Shown here: positions 1 to 11,389 of the stretch, in pieces
Numbering within the stretch: the first letter of the stretch is position 1
How the letters are laid out: every line of letters begins with the position of its first letter
Origin: Symbiodinium natans
Lineage: Eukaryota; Sar; Dinophyceae; Suessiales; Symbiodiniaceae
Direction of reading: 5' to 3'
NCBI GenBank assembly: GCA_905221605.1
Contig: CAJNDS010001335.1
Location: 789,938-853,937 of the forward strand
Length of the DNA: 64,000 nucleotides
Position numbers and translations under genes: made by a program
The notes under the pieces: generated by a model
Seen by the model: the letters and a program-made list of their open reading frames with translations, nothing else
What the model was told of the DNA's origin: nothing
Databases searched by the model: none

Positions 1-224
1 TAAGGTTTAAGACTTAAGGTTTAGGGTTTAGGTTTCAGGTTTAGGTTTAGGGCTTTAGGGTTTTAGGGTTTAGGTTTAGGGTTAGGTTTTAGTTTTTAGG
101 GTTTTAGGTTTAGGGTTTAGGGTTAGGGTTTTTTAGACTTGGGGGGGGGGGGATACCATGGGGGGGGGGGGGGGGCCAAACGCCCGACGCTGAACCATAT
201 ATGCTCCCGGAGCCTCCCCAAGGT

Positions 225-385
225 AGGGTTTAGGTTTAGGGTTTAGGGTTTAGGGTTTAGGGGTTTAGGGTTTAGGGTTTAGGGTTTAGGGTTTAGGGTT
301 TAGGGTTTAGGGTTTAGGGTTTAGGGTTTAGGGTTTAGGGTTTAGGGTTTAGGGTTTAGGGTTTAGGGTTTAGGGTTTAGGGCTT
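225..385 (+). repeat. Long TTTAGGG array
   Basis: About 20 near-perfect TTTAGGG units with one single-base slip (an extra G near 262). It is one of the longest canonical arrays in the window and ends abruptly in unique sequence at about 385. Confidence 0.95.
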
Positions 386-2400
386 GGTGCCGGAAGCCAA
401 GAGTCCATCTCCCGCCCCGACGGTCCCCCCACCCCGGTGAACTTTCACCCAACCGCAGCCCTAAACCCTGAACCTCAAAGCCCTAAACCCTAAACCCTAA
501 ACCCTAAACCCTGAACCTCAAAGCCCTAAACCCTAAACCCTAAACCTCAAAGCCCGAAACCCTCACTGCCTCCGCGGCCGCCCCTCCCCGCGTGGCCCCT
601 GCGTTCGACTTCCAAGGGAGGAGCGCATGGGTTTGGGGTCTGATAGGGGTCCTAACCCTAAACCCTAAACCCTGAACCGGCTATCAACCATCCGTTTGGG
701 ACTCTTGGGATATGGTAACGGTAATTGTTCCAAATACCTGCCTCCAAAACAACGACAAAAGACTCAAGGGGCGGAATCAAAGTCCTGAACCCAAAACACT
801 AACCCTAATGCCTAACCCTAAACCCTAAACCCTAAACCCTAAACCCTAAACCCTAATCTCAGTTGGGTTTCAGGTTGGGGGTCATTCAATCGCGTATCCT
901 GGCGGACTTCGTAGATGGTTTGGGCTTGGGCTGCGGGCTCAACCCAACATGCCCCACTACCCCGCCTGCCGCCGTGCGGTCCTGTCCAAGGCTTTGCAGG
1001 TTTTAGGGTTTAGGGTTTAGGGTTTAGGGTTTAGGGTTTAGGGTTTAGGGTTTAGGGGTTAGGGTTTCGGGATTAGCCCCCTGAACTCCGAAGGCTTTCT
1101 GGATCTCGGTGCTCTGGCGGGTAAGGATTACAAGGGGGCCATGGTAAGTTTTCCGGCTCCTATAATGTGTTCTTTCGGTGCGCCCTCTTGCGTGCTTCAA
1201 CTGCAAGCCTCAGCTGCTGCAAAGAAACGTGAGTCAGCATACTGTTTTGAGGGTTGTGGGCTGAGGGCGTAGTGTCATTATTCGGATTATTCGGGAATTG
1301 AGGGTCTTAGGGTTTAGCTAGGGTTTAGGCTTCAGCGCTGGCTAACGACTCGCGAAGAAGACCCTGAACCCTGCCGACCAAAGCCTTAACCGTAAACACA
1401 TAAGCCTTGGACCCTACACCGACCAATTCAACCCTGAACCCGAATCCCCAAACCCTAAACACCTAAACCTCAATCCCTAAACCCTAAACCCTAAACACCT
1501 AAACCTTTGAACCCTAGCCCTCAACCCTGAACTTTAAGCCTAACCCTAAACCCTAAACACCCTCAACCCTAAACCCTAAACCCTGAACTGTAACCCCCAC
1601 AACCACGAAAGGAAACTGGACCGACAACCTTTCGCAGCTGCCTGCAGCGCCAGGCTCGCCGACTGCTGCTGCCGGTCCTTCCTCTTCGGAGGCTTGGGAC
1701 CCTAAACCCTAAACCCTAAACCCTAAATCCGACAGCCTAAACCCTAGCCCTAAACCCTAAACCCTAAAGCCCCTTGAGGTTTTGGGGTTTTAGGGCTTCG
1801 GGGCCTCATCGAATCTTGCAAGATCTTCAATCTCTAAGCTTAGTCCCGCAACTAGCTGTGCCATTTTGAAGGGTCTCAAGGGTTTAGGGTTTAAGGGTTT
1901 AGGTTTAGGGTTTAGGGTTTAAGGGGCCTTGGGATGAGGTTTAGGGCATATCGGCCAACGAATGTCTTGGTGCTTTGGGTGTTGCAGATGGGAACTTGCC
2001 AGAATTGGGTTTAGGGTTTATGGTTAAGGTTTTAGGGTTCAGCGTTCAGGGTTCAGGGGTCTGGGTTTAGGGCTTAGGGTCCCCCCCCCGCCTACCAGAT
2101 GCTATATTATAATCCTGACTATGGGAACCCCAAAACGGGTACCTCCCCCCCCCCCCCAACATGAAACCTCAACCTAAACCCTAAACCCTAAACCCTAAAC
2201 CCTAAACCCTAAACCCTAAACCCTGAACCCTGAACCCTAAACCCTAAACCCTACCTCCGGTGAGGCGTCCCAAGTCAGACCCGAGTCCCCGGCTGCACAC
2301 GCTCGTGAAGGTCCACAAACCTCGACCCGGGGTTTAGGGTTTAGGGTTTAGGGTTTAGGGTTTAGGGTTTAGGGTTTAGGGTTTAGGGTTTAGGGTTTAG

Positions 2401-2403
2401 GGT

Positions 2404-2435
<32 letters not shown>

Positions 2436-2440
2436 GGTTT
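2401..2440 (+). repeat. Homogenised GGGTTGA variant array
   Basis: Five to six successive GGGTTGA heptamers lie within a TTTAGGG tract. All carry the same single-base variant, which indicates local tandem amplification of one mutated unit. Confidence 0.85.
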
Positions 2441-2480
2441 AGGATTTGGGGTTTAGGGGTTAAGGTTTAGGGTTTAAACC

Positions 2481-3140
2481 CCAAACCCCAAAATCTTTAG
2501 GGCGAAAGGAACAAAAGCAACAAAAATGGCGAGGCCTGGGGCCTTTCAAAGGCTTGGTGTGACCAAAACAAAAAACGAAAATCGGGACGATGTTGGAATG
2601 TAGGGTCTGGAGTTTAGGGTTAGGGTTTGGGAGAAGCCCAAAAGGTCTAGAAAATGGTCTGGAAAAAGTCCAAAAAAGCTCAGACATGGTCTGGGAGAAG
2701 CCCAGAAAAGCTCAGAAATAGCCTGGACAAGCCCAACAAGGCTCAGAAAAGGTCTGGAAAAATCCCCAAAGGGCTCTGGAAAGCCCAAAAATAGGGGGGG
2801 GGGGGGAGGGCAGGGTGCACCGGCCAATTCCCTTGGGGGCCGGGGGTGCACCGGCAATTGTCTTGGAGGGCAAGGTGCACCGGCAATTGTCTTCGGGGGG
2901 GGGGGGGGGGGGGTGGGCAATTGTTTTGAAAGAGGGCCGGGGGGTGCACGTGCAATTGTCTTGGGTTTAGGGTCTTTACCTTTGACACTCAAAGGCTCGA
3001 CCGCCTTGACGGCAAGTGTGGGCCTTATCTTAGAGCGTCCAGCAGCCCCAGCTTTACCTGGGCTGCACGTTCAGTGCTCTCAGGTCGCTCGCGAAGCTCG
3101 GACAGCTTCGGGCTCTCAAGTGTTGGCAGCGAGCCCTCAG
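2481..3140. other. Gene-free spacer with G runs
   Basis: Unique or low-complexity sequence between telomere-type tracts. A repeated phrase of the kind GGGTGCACCGGCAATTG recurs about four times around 2812-2960, and G homopolymer runs occur at 2797-2808 and 2896-2915. Open frames here exist on both strands and run into telomere-type repeats. I see no gene. Confidence 0.6.
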
Positions 3141-5710
3141 CAGGACTTTAGGGTTTAGGGTTTAGGGTTTAGGGTTTAGGGTTTAAGGGTTAAGGGTTAA
3201 GGGTTTAGGGTTTAGGGTTTAGGGTTTAGGGTTTAGGGTTTAGGGTTTAGGGTTTAGGGTTTAGGGTTTAGGGTTGTGTAGATTCGGGCCCCCGAATTCA
3301 GCTACAGTTGTTTCATGTCGAAGGCATGGGGGTCTCTGGTTTACCGAAACTAGGTCTGATAAGGAGACAGTTCCTGTATTGGAGGTTCACGGGTTGTTCT
3401 AGCTGGCAGGGTTACAAGCAGGCAACCACCCTACTTTCGACCAGCCGCGAACTTTGAAGGATACTCCCCATGACGCTAATCTGGACCCTCGAGTGTTTCC
3501 GAAACCCTAAACCCTAAACCCTAAACCCTCAACCCTAAACCCTAAACCCTAAACCCTAAACCCTAAACCCTAAACCCTAAACCCTAAACCCTAAACCCTA
3601 AACCCTAAACCCTAAACCCAAACCCTAAACCCCAAGGCGTCGGCTGAGTTCATCTTGGAGCCCAAACAGGTGCGCCCAAGTCTTCCCTGCTACTCTAGAC
3701 CCGCGCCCTCAAACCCAAGCCCGAAAATGCTAGAGTCCGCTGGGATCCCAAATGGGTATCAAAACCCTAAACCCTAAACCCTAAACCCTAAACCCTCAAC
3801 CCCGGAATCCTAGAACCCCACATGGGCTTAGGGGGCTGAGGCGTTTTAGGGCATCAGGGTGCAGCCAGACGAGCGGCCAGGGGCGTGGGGCATCCTTCTC
3901 GCCCTGTGACTTGGCAAACACAAGAGGCTTCTTTAGGGTTAAGGGTTCAGGGTTTAGGGTTTAGGTTTAGGGTTTAGGGTTTAGGGTTAAGGGTTTAGGG
4001 TTTAGGGTTTAGGGTTTAGGGTTTAGGGTACCCAAAGTTTAGGGTTTAAGGGTTTAGTGTTTAGGGTTTAGGGTTTAGGGTTTAGGGTTTAGGGTTTAGG
4101 GCTAGGGTTTCGGGGCTTCGGGATGATGGCAGCGGATGTTCAGGCTTAATAGGGCTTAGGGTTTGGGGTTCAGGGTTTAGGGTTTAGGGTTTAGGGTTTA
4201 GGGTTTAGGGTCTCGAAACCCCGGACCCTACAAACAGCAGCGTAAGAGTAGCAAGGATAGCAACAGCAGAAAGAATCAGCAGAAGACGAGCCCCGTAAAC
4301 CCTGAACCTCGAAATTGTGCCCTAAACTCAAACCGCGCACCTAAAAAGATTTGTCTAGGGTTTGCAGTCTAGGGTTTAGGGTTTAGGGTTCAGCTGGCTT
4401 GGGGTTGATAAACTTCAACCCCGAAAACCCGCTGAGGTAGCTACGTTTCAGTAGGCCTGAAACCATGACTGCCAACTCCTCCAGTCCAAAAACCCTGAAC
4501 CCTAAACCCGAAACCCTAAACCTCATATAAACCCTGAATCCTAAACCCTAAAAGCCCGTTGGGGCTTAGGACGTAGGGTTGCGGGGTTGAAGGCGAGCCC
4601 TTAAGCTGGGCCGAGGGGGGCCCCAACCTTGCAGACTATCGGGTGTTGGGGCTGAAGGGGGGGGGGGGGGTTTAGGGTTTAGGGTTTAGGGTTTAGGGTT
4701 TAGGGTTTAGGGTTTAGGGTTTAGGGTTTAGGGTCTAGGGTGTAGGGTTCAGGGTTTAGGGTTTAGGGTTTAGGGTTTAGGGTTTAGGGTTTAGGGTTTA
4801 GGGTTTAGGGTTTAGGGTTTAGGGTTTAGGGTTGCGAGGCCTTCAGGGGGGGATGCAAAAAGGGGGCCTTTCATCTAAGCTTAGAACCATGGCCCCTTTC
4901 CGAAGTATAGGGGCTCTTGTGATGTGTGGTGTATAGAAGGGTTCTATGCCAAGGGACCCCAAATGAAGCTCTAGGACTTCGAGCCCTACCCTAAACCCTA
5001 AATCCTAAACCCTAAACCCTAAACCCTAAAACCCTAAAACCCTAAACCCTAAACCCTAGACCCTAAACCCTAAACCCCTGAATAGAAGGGGGGGGCTTCA
5101 GGTGCTTCAGGGAGGGGGTCCTAAGAAGCGGGGGGGCGTGTAGGGGGGAGGTTGCAAAGGCCGGGGGGGCTGGGTGGGGCTTTAGGGTCTTCAGGGCTTC
5201 AGGGTTGAGGGGTTGGGGTTTTGGGGCGTTGGGGTCTAAACCCTCAAACCCTAAACCCCAAACCCTATAGACCCAAAACCCAAAGCCCAAAACCCTAAAC
5301 CCTAAACCCTAAACTCTAAACCCTAAACCCAGGGCTTAGGGCAGGGGTCCCAAGCCTGCACTGGAACCAGACTCATGCTGGCCATGATGCCAGGAGACAC
5401 GGCCGTCTTTGCTACTGACAGGGTTTTCGGGGTTGAGGGCTTTCTGTTTTGGGCTGTAGGGACATTGGGGTTTGGGGTTTGAAGGGTTTTCAGACCCCGA
5501 TTTAGAGCTTAGGGTTTTGGGGGTTTTAGGGGTTTAGGGTTTTAGGGGTTTAGGGGTTTAGGGGTTTAGGGGTTTAGGGGTTTAGGGGTTTAGGGGTAGG
5601 GGTTTGGGGTTTCGAGTGAAAGGCTCAGAACCGCTGCTTAAAAGCTCCTTTGACCCTAAGTACGGCCTAAGCCCTAAACCCTTAAACCCCTACACCAAAC
5701 TCCTAGACCT
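3141..5710. repeat. Interstitial telomere-type repeat mosaic
   Basis: Plus-orientation tracts at about 3147-3276, 3935-4105, 4150-4212 and 4668-4832. Minus-orientation tracts at about 3505-3640, 3763-3798, 4985-5088 and 5294-5330. Spacers of 50-300 bp between them show no coding signal. Confidence 0.93.
5516..5602 (+). repeat. Octamer GGGGTTTA variant array
   Basis: About nine units of the 8-bp variant GGGGTTTA (one extra G per unit) follow one another. The shared extra base in every unit argues for amplification after the variant arose. Confidence 0.85.
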
Positions 5711-6771
5711 TAAGCCGTAAGCCCTAATGAGGTAACGTTCTGCGCCTGAGCCTGCAGATTGCCACGGCGCTGGTACGGAGGACGGGTTCAGGGTTTGCGA
5801 ACACATCAAAACTTATTCCCATAGTTTTGAGTATTCCAAAATGACACGCTTCCGTGTTCCTTGCAAGGATCCCCCAAAATCGGAAGAGTGTGTAACCTCT
5901 GTGAGTCATGAGGCATGAGGCGGCGTCAGTGAGGCTTGCACCAGTCGGACCCACTTCTGGCTCCACGTGGGCTCAATGTCAAACGCGTGCAGAAGTCTGC
6001 AAAGTTGCTGCACTGACATGAAGTCTACATGCAGAAAACTGCTGTCCAAGCATAGCGAAAACGGAGGAGTTCCTCTGCGACACTGCCTTCTGAAGTGTCC
6101 CCTGCAACTGGTGAACAAAGTAGAACACCCAGCTGGGCCTTTGGGCCCCAAGAGCCTGGCTCCTGGCTCCCGTCCGGGGTTTAGGGCATAGGGTTTCGGG
6201 TTTCGGGCTTAGGGTTGGGGGTGATGGGCATGCCAACCAGTATCTCTTCAGCAACTCAGGGGAGTCGGAGTATGCTGGGGACTACTCCAGGGACGGCAGA
6301 ATAAGAGCCAGCCGACATGAGACATTGCTCATGTAATGAGGACTTCGAAACAGAACCCTGATCTCTGGGTGTAGAAGAGTCGTTGTGCATCTATTGCTTC
6401 GTCCGTGCTAAGCCACACTACAGGAAACTCCAAAAAGTTGGAACATCCGAATCCTCATACCCAGAAAGGCATGCTCAAGGGAATCCCAACTCTAATCATC
6501 CTTCGTCCTTAAACCATGTTCCAGCTTTCTGGAGTTTACTGTATACCACCTGACCTAGGCACCGTGCTTGGCAGGTAGGAGCATGGAGCGGGTGTGCCAG
6601 AATGATGGCTTGACTCGAATCATCAAAACAGACCCGCAGCCAGACTTGATCATGTACAATGACAGCGGATTGGGGTTTTAGGGTTTAGGGTTTCGGGTTT
6701 GTGGAGAAGTCGTCAACACGAGCAGAAGCAGCTCCTACCGCCCGTCCTGGCTTTCGACCGGCACTGCCCTC
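5711..6771. other. Unique spacer downstream of the PAN-like gene
   Basis: Mostly non-repetitive sequence between the left mosaic and the 3' end of the minus-strand gene. A short telomere-type stretch lies near 6670-6695. Short overlapping open frames at 5724-6254 occur on both strands with no recognisable motif. No gene is supported. Confidence 0.5.
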
Positions 6772-8829
6772 TTAGCCGTGCCGGATGTACGCGCCCGCCC
6801 AAAAGAGAGCCAAAAGCCTCAGGCTGACCAGGTTCAAGTCCGACGCTGAGGACACCGGCTGCGTGCCCACGCCGGTGCTGCTTGCGCCGCTGGTCGTGCT
6901 CGTCGTGGCAGTTGGGCCCTGCTCTGAGGCCGCAGCGAGCCCGAAGTCCACCGTGTCGTAGCCACTGCCGACGGCCTTGAAGGAGATCACCACACTGTCC
7001 ACCGTAGCAAGCCGACGCTCGGGGCCGGCGCCTTGTGGGAGTCCGCACTGGAAGGAGGCGGTCGCACCCGAGGGAACACACTCGGACACACAGATGGGCT
7101 CTGGAGAGGACTCCTCGTCAAAGATCTCGTAGTCACCACTGCTGCGCATCGCGCTGGCTGAATGGATCTCAATCTGCCCGCAGTCTTCCCCAGCCCCAGC
7201 CGTAGATTCTGTCACGGGCGTGAGGTTCGAATTCAACCCGCCCACCACGTTATCAAAGCTTGTCCCAATGAGCCTTGCGAAGCTCCGGTTCACGTTGTCC
7301 TGAATCAGCTGCGGCCGGCGGTCATGCCTCGAAGGCACGGCGCTGACGTTGAGCTCAAAGGACAAGTTCTCCGCGCCTGGAGGGAGGGTCACCGACACAA
7401 CCTTGCGGTAGGAAGCATTCCTGCTGGAGTTCGAGCTGTTTGTTGACAAGAGGGATGGGTCCACGGCCACCCCGTCCACCTCGCGGAACTCACGGTAGTA
7501 GATAAAAGAGAAGTAGTTGCAGTTCTCTTCAGAATCACCGCAACCACGCGTGGGCACCACCCAGCCCGTGTTCCCGGGGGGCTCATAGCTGTTTCGTGTC
7601 AAGGATGCATGAATCGTCATGCCTGGATTCCAGTAGTCGAAGTACTCCTGACGCACGATGCGACATCGGCCATCCACGATCTGCCAAGCGACGCATGGAT
7701 TCGTGGGAGTACCAGCCTCATCCATCTCCACAACACCGCCCACACGCGGGAGCCAGCTCATGGAACGACACATCTCACAGCACTCCTCCGCGTCATTGAT
7801 CGTGTTGAATCTCAGGGTGACGTTGCAGTTGTATGAGAACCCTGTCTCACTGGGATCCGGTTCAGGGCACTCATGGTTTGGCAGCTCGTGCCCATCAGGG
7901 ATCTCGCCGCCAGGAAGGTTCGTGCCCGAGGTAAGCTCGCTCAGCCGGGTGAAGCCTCCATCCACCACGCAGCGGCCGCCGGTGTGTAGATTGGCGGCAT
8001 CTGCTGCTCCGGCGGCATGGCGGTAGTAGAACTGCTCCCCTAAACCGCAGCGCGTGTCCTGGTACTTCACTGAACGTCCTGAGGAGCTATCCATGTTGGC
8101 GTAGATTATCGTCTCGCGGTCAACGCGACAGCTCGACCCAACTCGCTGGAAGAAGAGGGCCGCACCGCCATCTTCCCAGGAGCTGTTTTCGAAGGACATC
8201 GCCTTGAGGCAGCACTCAAAGTCACTGGAAACCTGGAAGACTTCAGTGGCGGGCGTGCCGGCACCGGTGTAGCCTGGGTAAGTATTCCCATAGGTGGAGC
8301 CCCAGCCACATCCTAGCTCCCCGTTGGCCTTCAGCCACTTGCCTGCATTGTTGTTGGCCGTGCTATTGCACTGAGGTCGGCTCTCCTCGGCTGTACCACA
8401 GGTCCAAGGATCCTCTGCCTGGACGAGCTCAAGATCTGCACATGCAAGGGCGGCATCAGACGTATCCGGCAGGGATCCCTCGAATGCCTGATCCACGCAG
8501 GTGATCATGTCCCTGCCACAGCCATAGGCTGGGTAGCATGCGACACCCTGCTCGAAGTTCTGCTGCGCCGTGCCGACCCCCGATGCCTGCTTTTGGCAAA
8601 TGGTGCCATCGCCAGGGCCTGCGCCGGCGAAGTAGCGCCTGCACCGAGAGGGGCAGCGCGTGCTGCCGCCAGGGTTGATGTAGCTGTTGTCCAGGGGGAG
8701 GGGTGTGCCGACACCCTTGATCTCATTGCCTTCCGTCCCATTGGCCTGATTGCTGCTCTCATTGGCGATGTTGGCTGCAGCCCGGAAAAGCAAGAGGTAG
8801 AAGGACAGAAGCAAGAGACGCCAAGCCAT
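6772..8829 (-). CDS. Secreted Cys-rich glycoprotein with PAN/Apple-like segments
   Basis: 685 residues in one uninterrupted frame, from an ATG at 8829 to TAA at 6772-6774. Residues 1-19 form a classical signal peptide (MAWR then a Leu-rich core ending near AAAN). The mature part is rich in Cys and in N-glycosylation sequons (for example NSS, NAS, NLS, NVS, NRS, NLT). Two segments look PAN/Apple-like: about 196-240 (CC at 206-207, C234) and about 335-395 (C335, CC at 350-351, C354, C379, C389). Residues 638-662 are Ser/Thr-rich and are followed by a hydrophobic C-terminus (665-681), compatible with a GPI-anchor signal or a tail anchor. The inferred role is extracellular or surface binding, probably of carbohydrate or protein. 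The ligand is unknown and no enzymatic motif is seen. The frame is free of telomere-type repeats and stands alone with no operon-like neighbour. An intron-free model is assumed. The family call rests on Cys spacing only, but the reality of the gene is well supported. Confidence 0.85.
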   Translation of the reverse strand: MAWRLLLLSFYLLLFRAAANIANESSNQANGTEGNEIKGVGTPLPLDNSYINPGGSTRCPSRCRRYFAGAGPGDGTICQKQASGVGTAQQNFEQGVACYPAYGCGRDMITCVDQAFEGSLPDTSDAALACADLELVQAEDPWTCGTAEESRPQCNSTANNNAGKWLKANGELGCGWGSTYGNTYPGYTGAGTPATEVFQVSSDFECCLKAMSFENSSWEDGGAALFFQRVGSSCRVDRETIIYANMDSSSGRSVKYQDTRCGLGEQFYYRHAAGAADAANLHTGGRCVVDGGFTRLSELTSGTNLPGGEIPDGHELPNHECPEPDPSETGFSYNCNVTLRFNTINDAEECCEMCRSMSWLPRVGGVVEMDEAGTPTNPCVAWQIVDGRCRIVRQEYFDYWNPGMTIHASLTRNSYEPPGNTGWVVPTRGCGDSEENCNYFSFIYYREFREVDGVAVDPSLLSTNSSNSSRNASYRKVVSVTLPPGAENLSFELNVSAVPSRHDRRPQLIQDNVNRSFARLIGTSFDNVVGGLNSNLTPVTESTAGAGEDCGQIEIHSASAMRSSGDYEIFDEESSPEPICVSECVPSGATASFQCGLPQGAGPERRLATVDSVVISFKAVGSGYDTVDFGLAAASEQGPTATTSTTSGASSTGVGTQPVSSASDLNLVSLRLLALFWAGAYIRHG

Positions 8830-8995
8830 GGCGCGAATTGAGGGAACCCTGCTTGGGACCTGATCTCGCTTGAGCTGAGTTGAACGGCTTCAGCACTTAG
8901 CACTGCGATATCAACGCCGCATGAGGACTCTCACAACGACTGGGAGCGGCCACTGTGCTTGAAAGAAGGCGCGTGGACTCGAATACATAAGAGAG
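8830..8995. other. 5' flank of the PAN-like gene
   Basis: Upstream region of the minus-strand gene, ending at the TIR element at 8996. No TATA box or other recognisable core promoter is visible, as is usual for dinoflagellates. Confidence 0.3.
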
Positions 8996-9141
8996 CTTGG
9001 AGGTTCATGGTACCCACTCACCATTCATAACTGCACATCACATAGAACCCACTTATAAGCCCCCTAAGTGCCCCAATATGGGTTAGAGGTACAGGTAGAA
9101 GTACAGGTATACCTGGCCAAAGAGTACCATGAACCTCCAAG
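8996..9141 (-). mobile_element. Family A miniature inverted-repeat element, copy A1
   Basis: A 146-bp element with perfect 18-bp terminal inverted repeats: CTTGGAGGTTCATGGTAC at 8996-9013 and its exact reverse complement at 9124-9141. The interior (ACTTATAAGCCCCCTAAGTG) is the reverse complement of the interior of copy A2, so this copy is inverted relative to it. No open reading frame; a non-autonomous MITE-like element is inferred. Confidence 0.85.
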
Positions 9142-9198
9142 AGGGTGAGGGGGTTCGAGCTGTGGCATGAAACAAAGTTCGGGGTTCCTCAACATGTG

Positions 9199-9328
9199 CT
9201 TGAAGGTTCACGGTACTTATTATGAACTGTACTTGTAACTGTACTTATAACCATATTAGGGCACTTAAGGGGCTTATAAGTGGGTGATAAGTATTGTAAT
9301 TGGTTAGAGAGTACCATGAACCTCCATG
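9199..9328 (+). mobile_element. Family A miniature inverted-repeat element, copy A2
   Basis: A 130-bp element starting CTTGAAGGTTCACGGTAC and ending GTACCATGAACCTCCATG. The interior contains TTAGGGCACTTAAGGGGCTT and a TATAAGTGGGTGATAAGT-like phrase shared with copies A4 and A5. It lies 57 bp from A1 in opposite orientation. The hexamer CATGTG occurs just before the left end and overlaps the right end, a weak candidate for a target duplication. Confidence 0.8.
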
Positions 9329-10583
9329 TGGCGCCCGTTTCCAATCTTTTCCGCCGTCACACTGAGATGCTGCTGACGAATGGGCCTGGCCACGTGCAAG
9401 CTGTTGAATGAGTTCAGGGTTTGGGCGGGTTTAGGGTTTAGGGTTTAAGGGCTGGTTTCGGGACAAGTTCAAGCTCTGTGCAATGCAACTGCCGGCCAGC
9501 ACAACCCCTACCCTTAACCCCATCCGTGCTAGTGGCTGTGCATTTGGTAAGGACTCCGTCCCCCCTCTCACACCCAATGATTAGCCGACTAGCCTAAACC
9601 CTGAACCTGAACCCTAAACCCTAAACCCTAAACCCTAAACCCTAAAAGGGTTTAGGGCCTTCGCCCTTGGCGCGACCGGTGCATATGGGGTGGGGGAACG
9701 GCGGGGGATCAAGGCGGACCGCGCTAGAACCAGACAAGTACCAGAAAGAACACAGGACAATCAGGGTCTTCCCAAACCCTAACCCCCCAGCCCTGAACCC
9801 TAAACCCCTAGCCCTAAACCCTAAACCCCTAGCCCTAAACCCTAAACCCCTAGCCCCCCAAGCCATAAACCCGAAACTCGAAACCCGGGACTTGGCCCGG
9901 ACCCTGCAAAGCCGAAATCGGCAAAATTTGGGGCCACCTAATCCCCCTAACACATGGCATTCATCCCAGCAAGGTTTAGGGTTTAGGGTTTAGGGTTTAG
10001 GGTTTAGGGTTCAGGGTTCAGGGTTCAGGGTTCAGGGTTTAGGGTTTAGGGTTTAGGGTTTAGGGTTGAGGGTTCAGGGCTCCGTTTGTAGTTTCTAGAA
10101 GCCCCGGCGGCCTAGTTTCTCGCGGATGAATTTATCCTGCGGGTTCTCGGCCAACTGAGGCAGACGTCCTCTCAGGGGATCAAGCTTCTTCTAGACATGG
10201 GCTCACTGCACACAATTCTAGCACGACCGCGTTGCTGAAACCCTAAACCCGAAACCTTAAACCAACCCTTCATCCTTTCAATCTACCCCTAGAACCCGAA
10301 GATGTCGTGGAGCAGGGCCCAGCACTGAGAGGGTCTTTCGTTTAATAAATCCTCAATGGATCCGCTCTGCTTTGCGGGGTTTGGGTTTCAGTGTTTCGGC
10401 CCGTGTGTTACAGCTGCGAGGTTTGGGGCCTTGTGGCAGGACATCATTTGGGGCTTTGTACTAGCAGCCGGGGTTTGGGGTCTGCTGTTTTGGGTCTCCC
10501 CACATCCTGAAATCCCTGAGGCCCCAAACCCGAACACGAGGTCTGTGGCCAAAGGGCTGATAACAGTACTCATATCACATATC

Positions 10584-10695
10584 GCAACCCTAAACCCTAA
10601 ACCCTAAACCCTAAACCCTAAACCCTAAACCCTAAACCCTAAACCCTAAACCCTAAACCCTAAACCCTAAACCCTAAACCCTAAACCCTAAACCC
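10584..10695 (-). repeat. Long CCCTAAA array
   Basis: About 16 uninterrupted CCCTAAA units, bounded by unique sequence on both sides. Confidence 0.95.
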
Positions 10696-10834
10696 GAACC
10701 GCCTTGAGGGGCGAGTAAGTGGATTTTCACTGTTCTTATAGCTGGGCTATGAAGTCTGGGGTTGGCTCCAAGGCCTAGAATTTGGCATTTGGGGTTTACA
10801 GGCTTGGGCCTCCTCGTCTTTAGGGTTTAGGGGC

Positions 10835-10970
10835 TTAGGGTTGAGGGGGTTTAGGGTTTCGGGTTTCGGGTTTAGGGGTTAGGGGTTTAGGGGTTTCGGG
10901 GTTTCGGGGTTTAGGGGTTTAGGGGTTTAGGGGTTTAGGGGTTTCGGGGTTTCGGGGTTTCGGGGTTTAG
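10835..10970 (+). repeat. Mixed octamer array GGGGTTTA / GGGGTTTC
   Basis: Octamers with four G carry either TTTA or TTTC, arranged in short runs of each type. This is a variant-homogenised telomere-like tract. Confidence 0.8.
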
Positions 10971-11000
10971 GGTCTAGAGCTTCAAGTTTGGGAGACGTTG

Positions 11001-11032
11001 GGGGCGGGTGGGCTTCGCCCCCGCGCGCCTAA
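11001..11032. other. GC-rich hairpin
   Basis: GGGGGCGGGTGGGC and GCCCCCGC flank a TTC loop and can fold back on themselves. The motif resembles the stronger hairpin at 18574. Function unknown. Confidence 0.35.
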
Positions 11033-11389
11033 GGCGCGGCTGTGCTCCAGGAGTTGATCCAGCGAGGTGTCGATCTCCTCGCAGTACCTCGGTGCTTCGG
11101 AGGATTCGAGGGCGGTATTAGGGTCCAGGGTTTAGGGATTTGGGGGCTTTAGGGGGTGCAGGACTTAGGGTTTCACTCGGTTTGACGAGTCAGGGTTCAG
11201 GGTTTTCGGGTTTAATGAAGGGTTTGGGCGTTGAAGGAGCTTCTGGGGTTGAGTGCGGCCCTCCTCAAGCTAGAAGTGCCATCGCAGCCAGATCTCTGCC
11301 ACAGCGGCAGCACGTCAAAGGGCTGCTCCACACGCGAGCCGATGTCCTCGATGCCTGGGGAACGTTGTGGGGCGGTTTAGGGATTCGGG

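Larger units (their letters stand above)
1..2480. repeat. Interstitial telomere-type repeat mosaic, left end
   Basis: Tracts of TTTAGGG (plus) and CCCTAAA (minus) alternate with short unique spacers. Plus-orientation tracts lie at about 1-130, 225-385, 1000-1075, 1870-2075 and 2333-2480. Minus-orientation tracts lie at about 475-560, 650-680, 800-860, 1440-1590, 1698-1770 and 2165-2255. The repeats contain TAG on one strand and TAA on the other, and the 7-bp unit rotates through frames, so no reading frame survives a tract. G runs sit at 139-152 and 161-175. No gene is visible. The plus orientation at base 1 is opposite to that of a left chromosome terminus. Confidence 0.95.

Noticed and set aside
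1-400. A chromosome terminus at the left end
   Set aside because: A left terminus should read CCCTAAA on the plus strand; here it reads TTTAGGG and alternates orientation within a few hundred bases. The right end is equally inverted.
1857-1880. Possible spliced-leader-like string GTGCCATTTTGAAGGGTCTCAAG-type
   Set aside because: It shares only CCATTTTG and CTCAAG with the dinoflagellate spliced leader, with an insertion between; no Sm-like site or 5S gene was seen nearby.
3379-3396. TTGGAGGTTCACGGGTTG as a solo family A end
   Set aside because: The match to the family A end is short and no partner end or interior is found near it.
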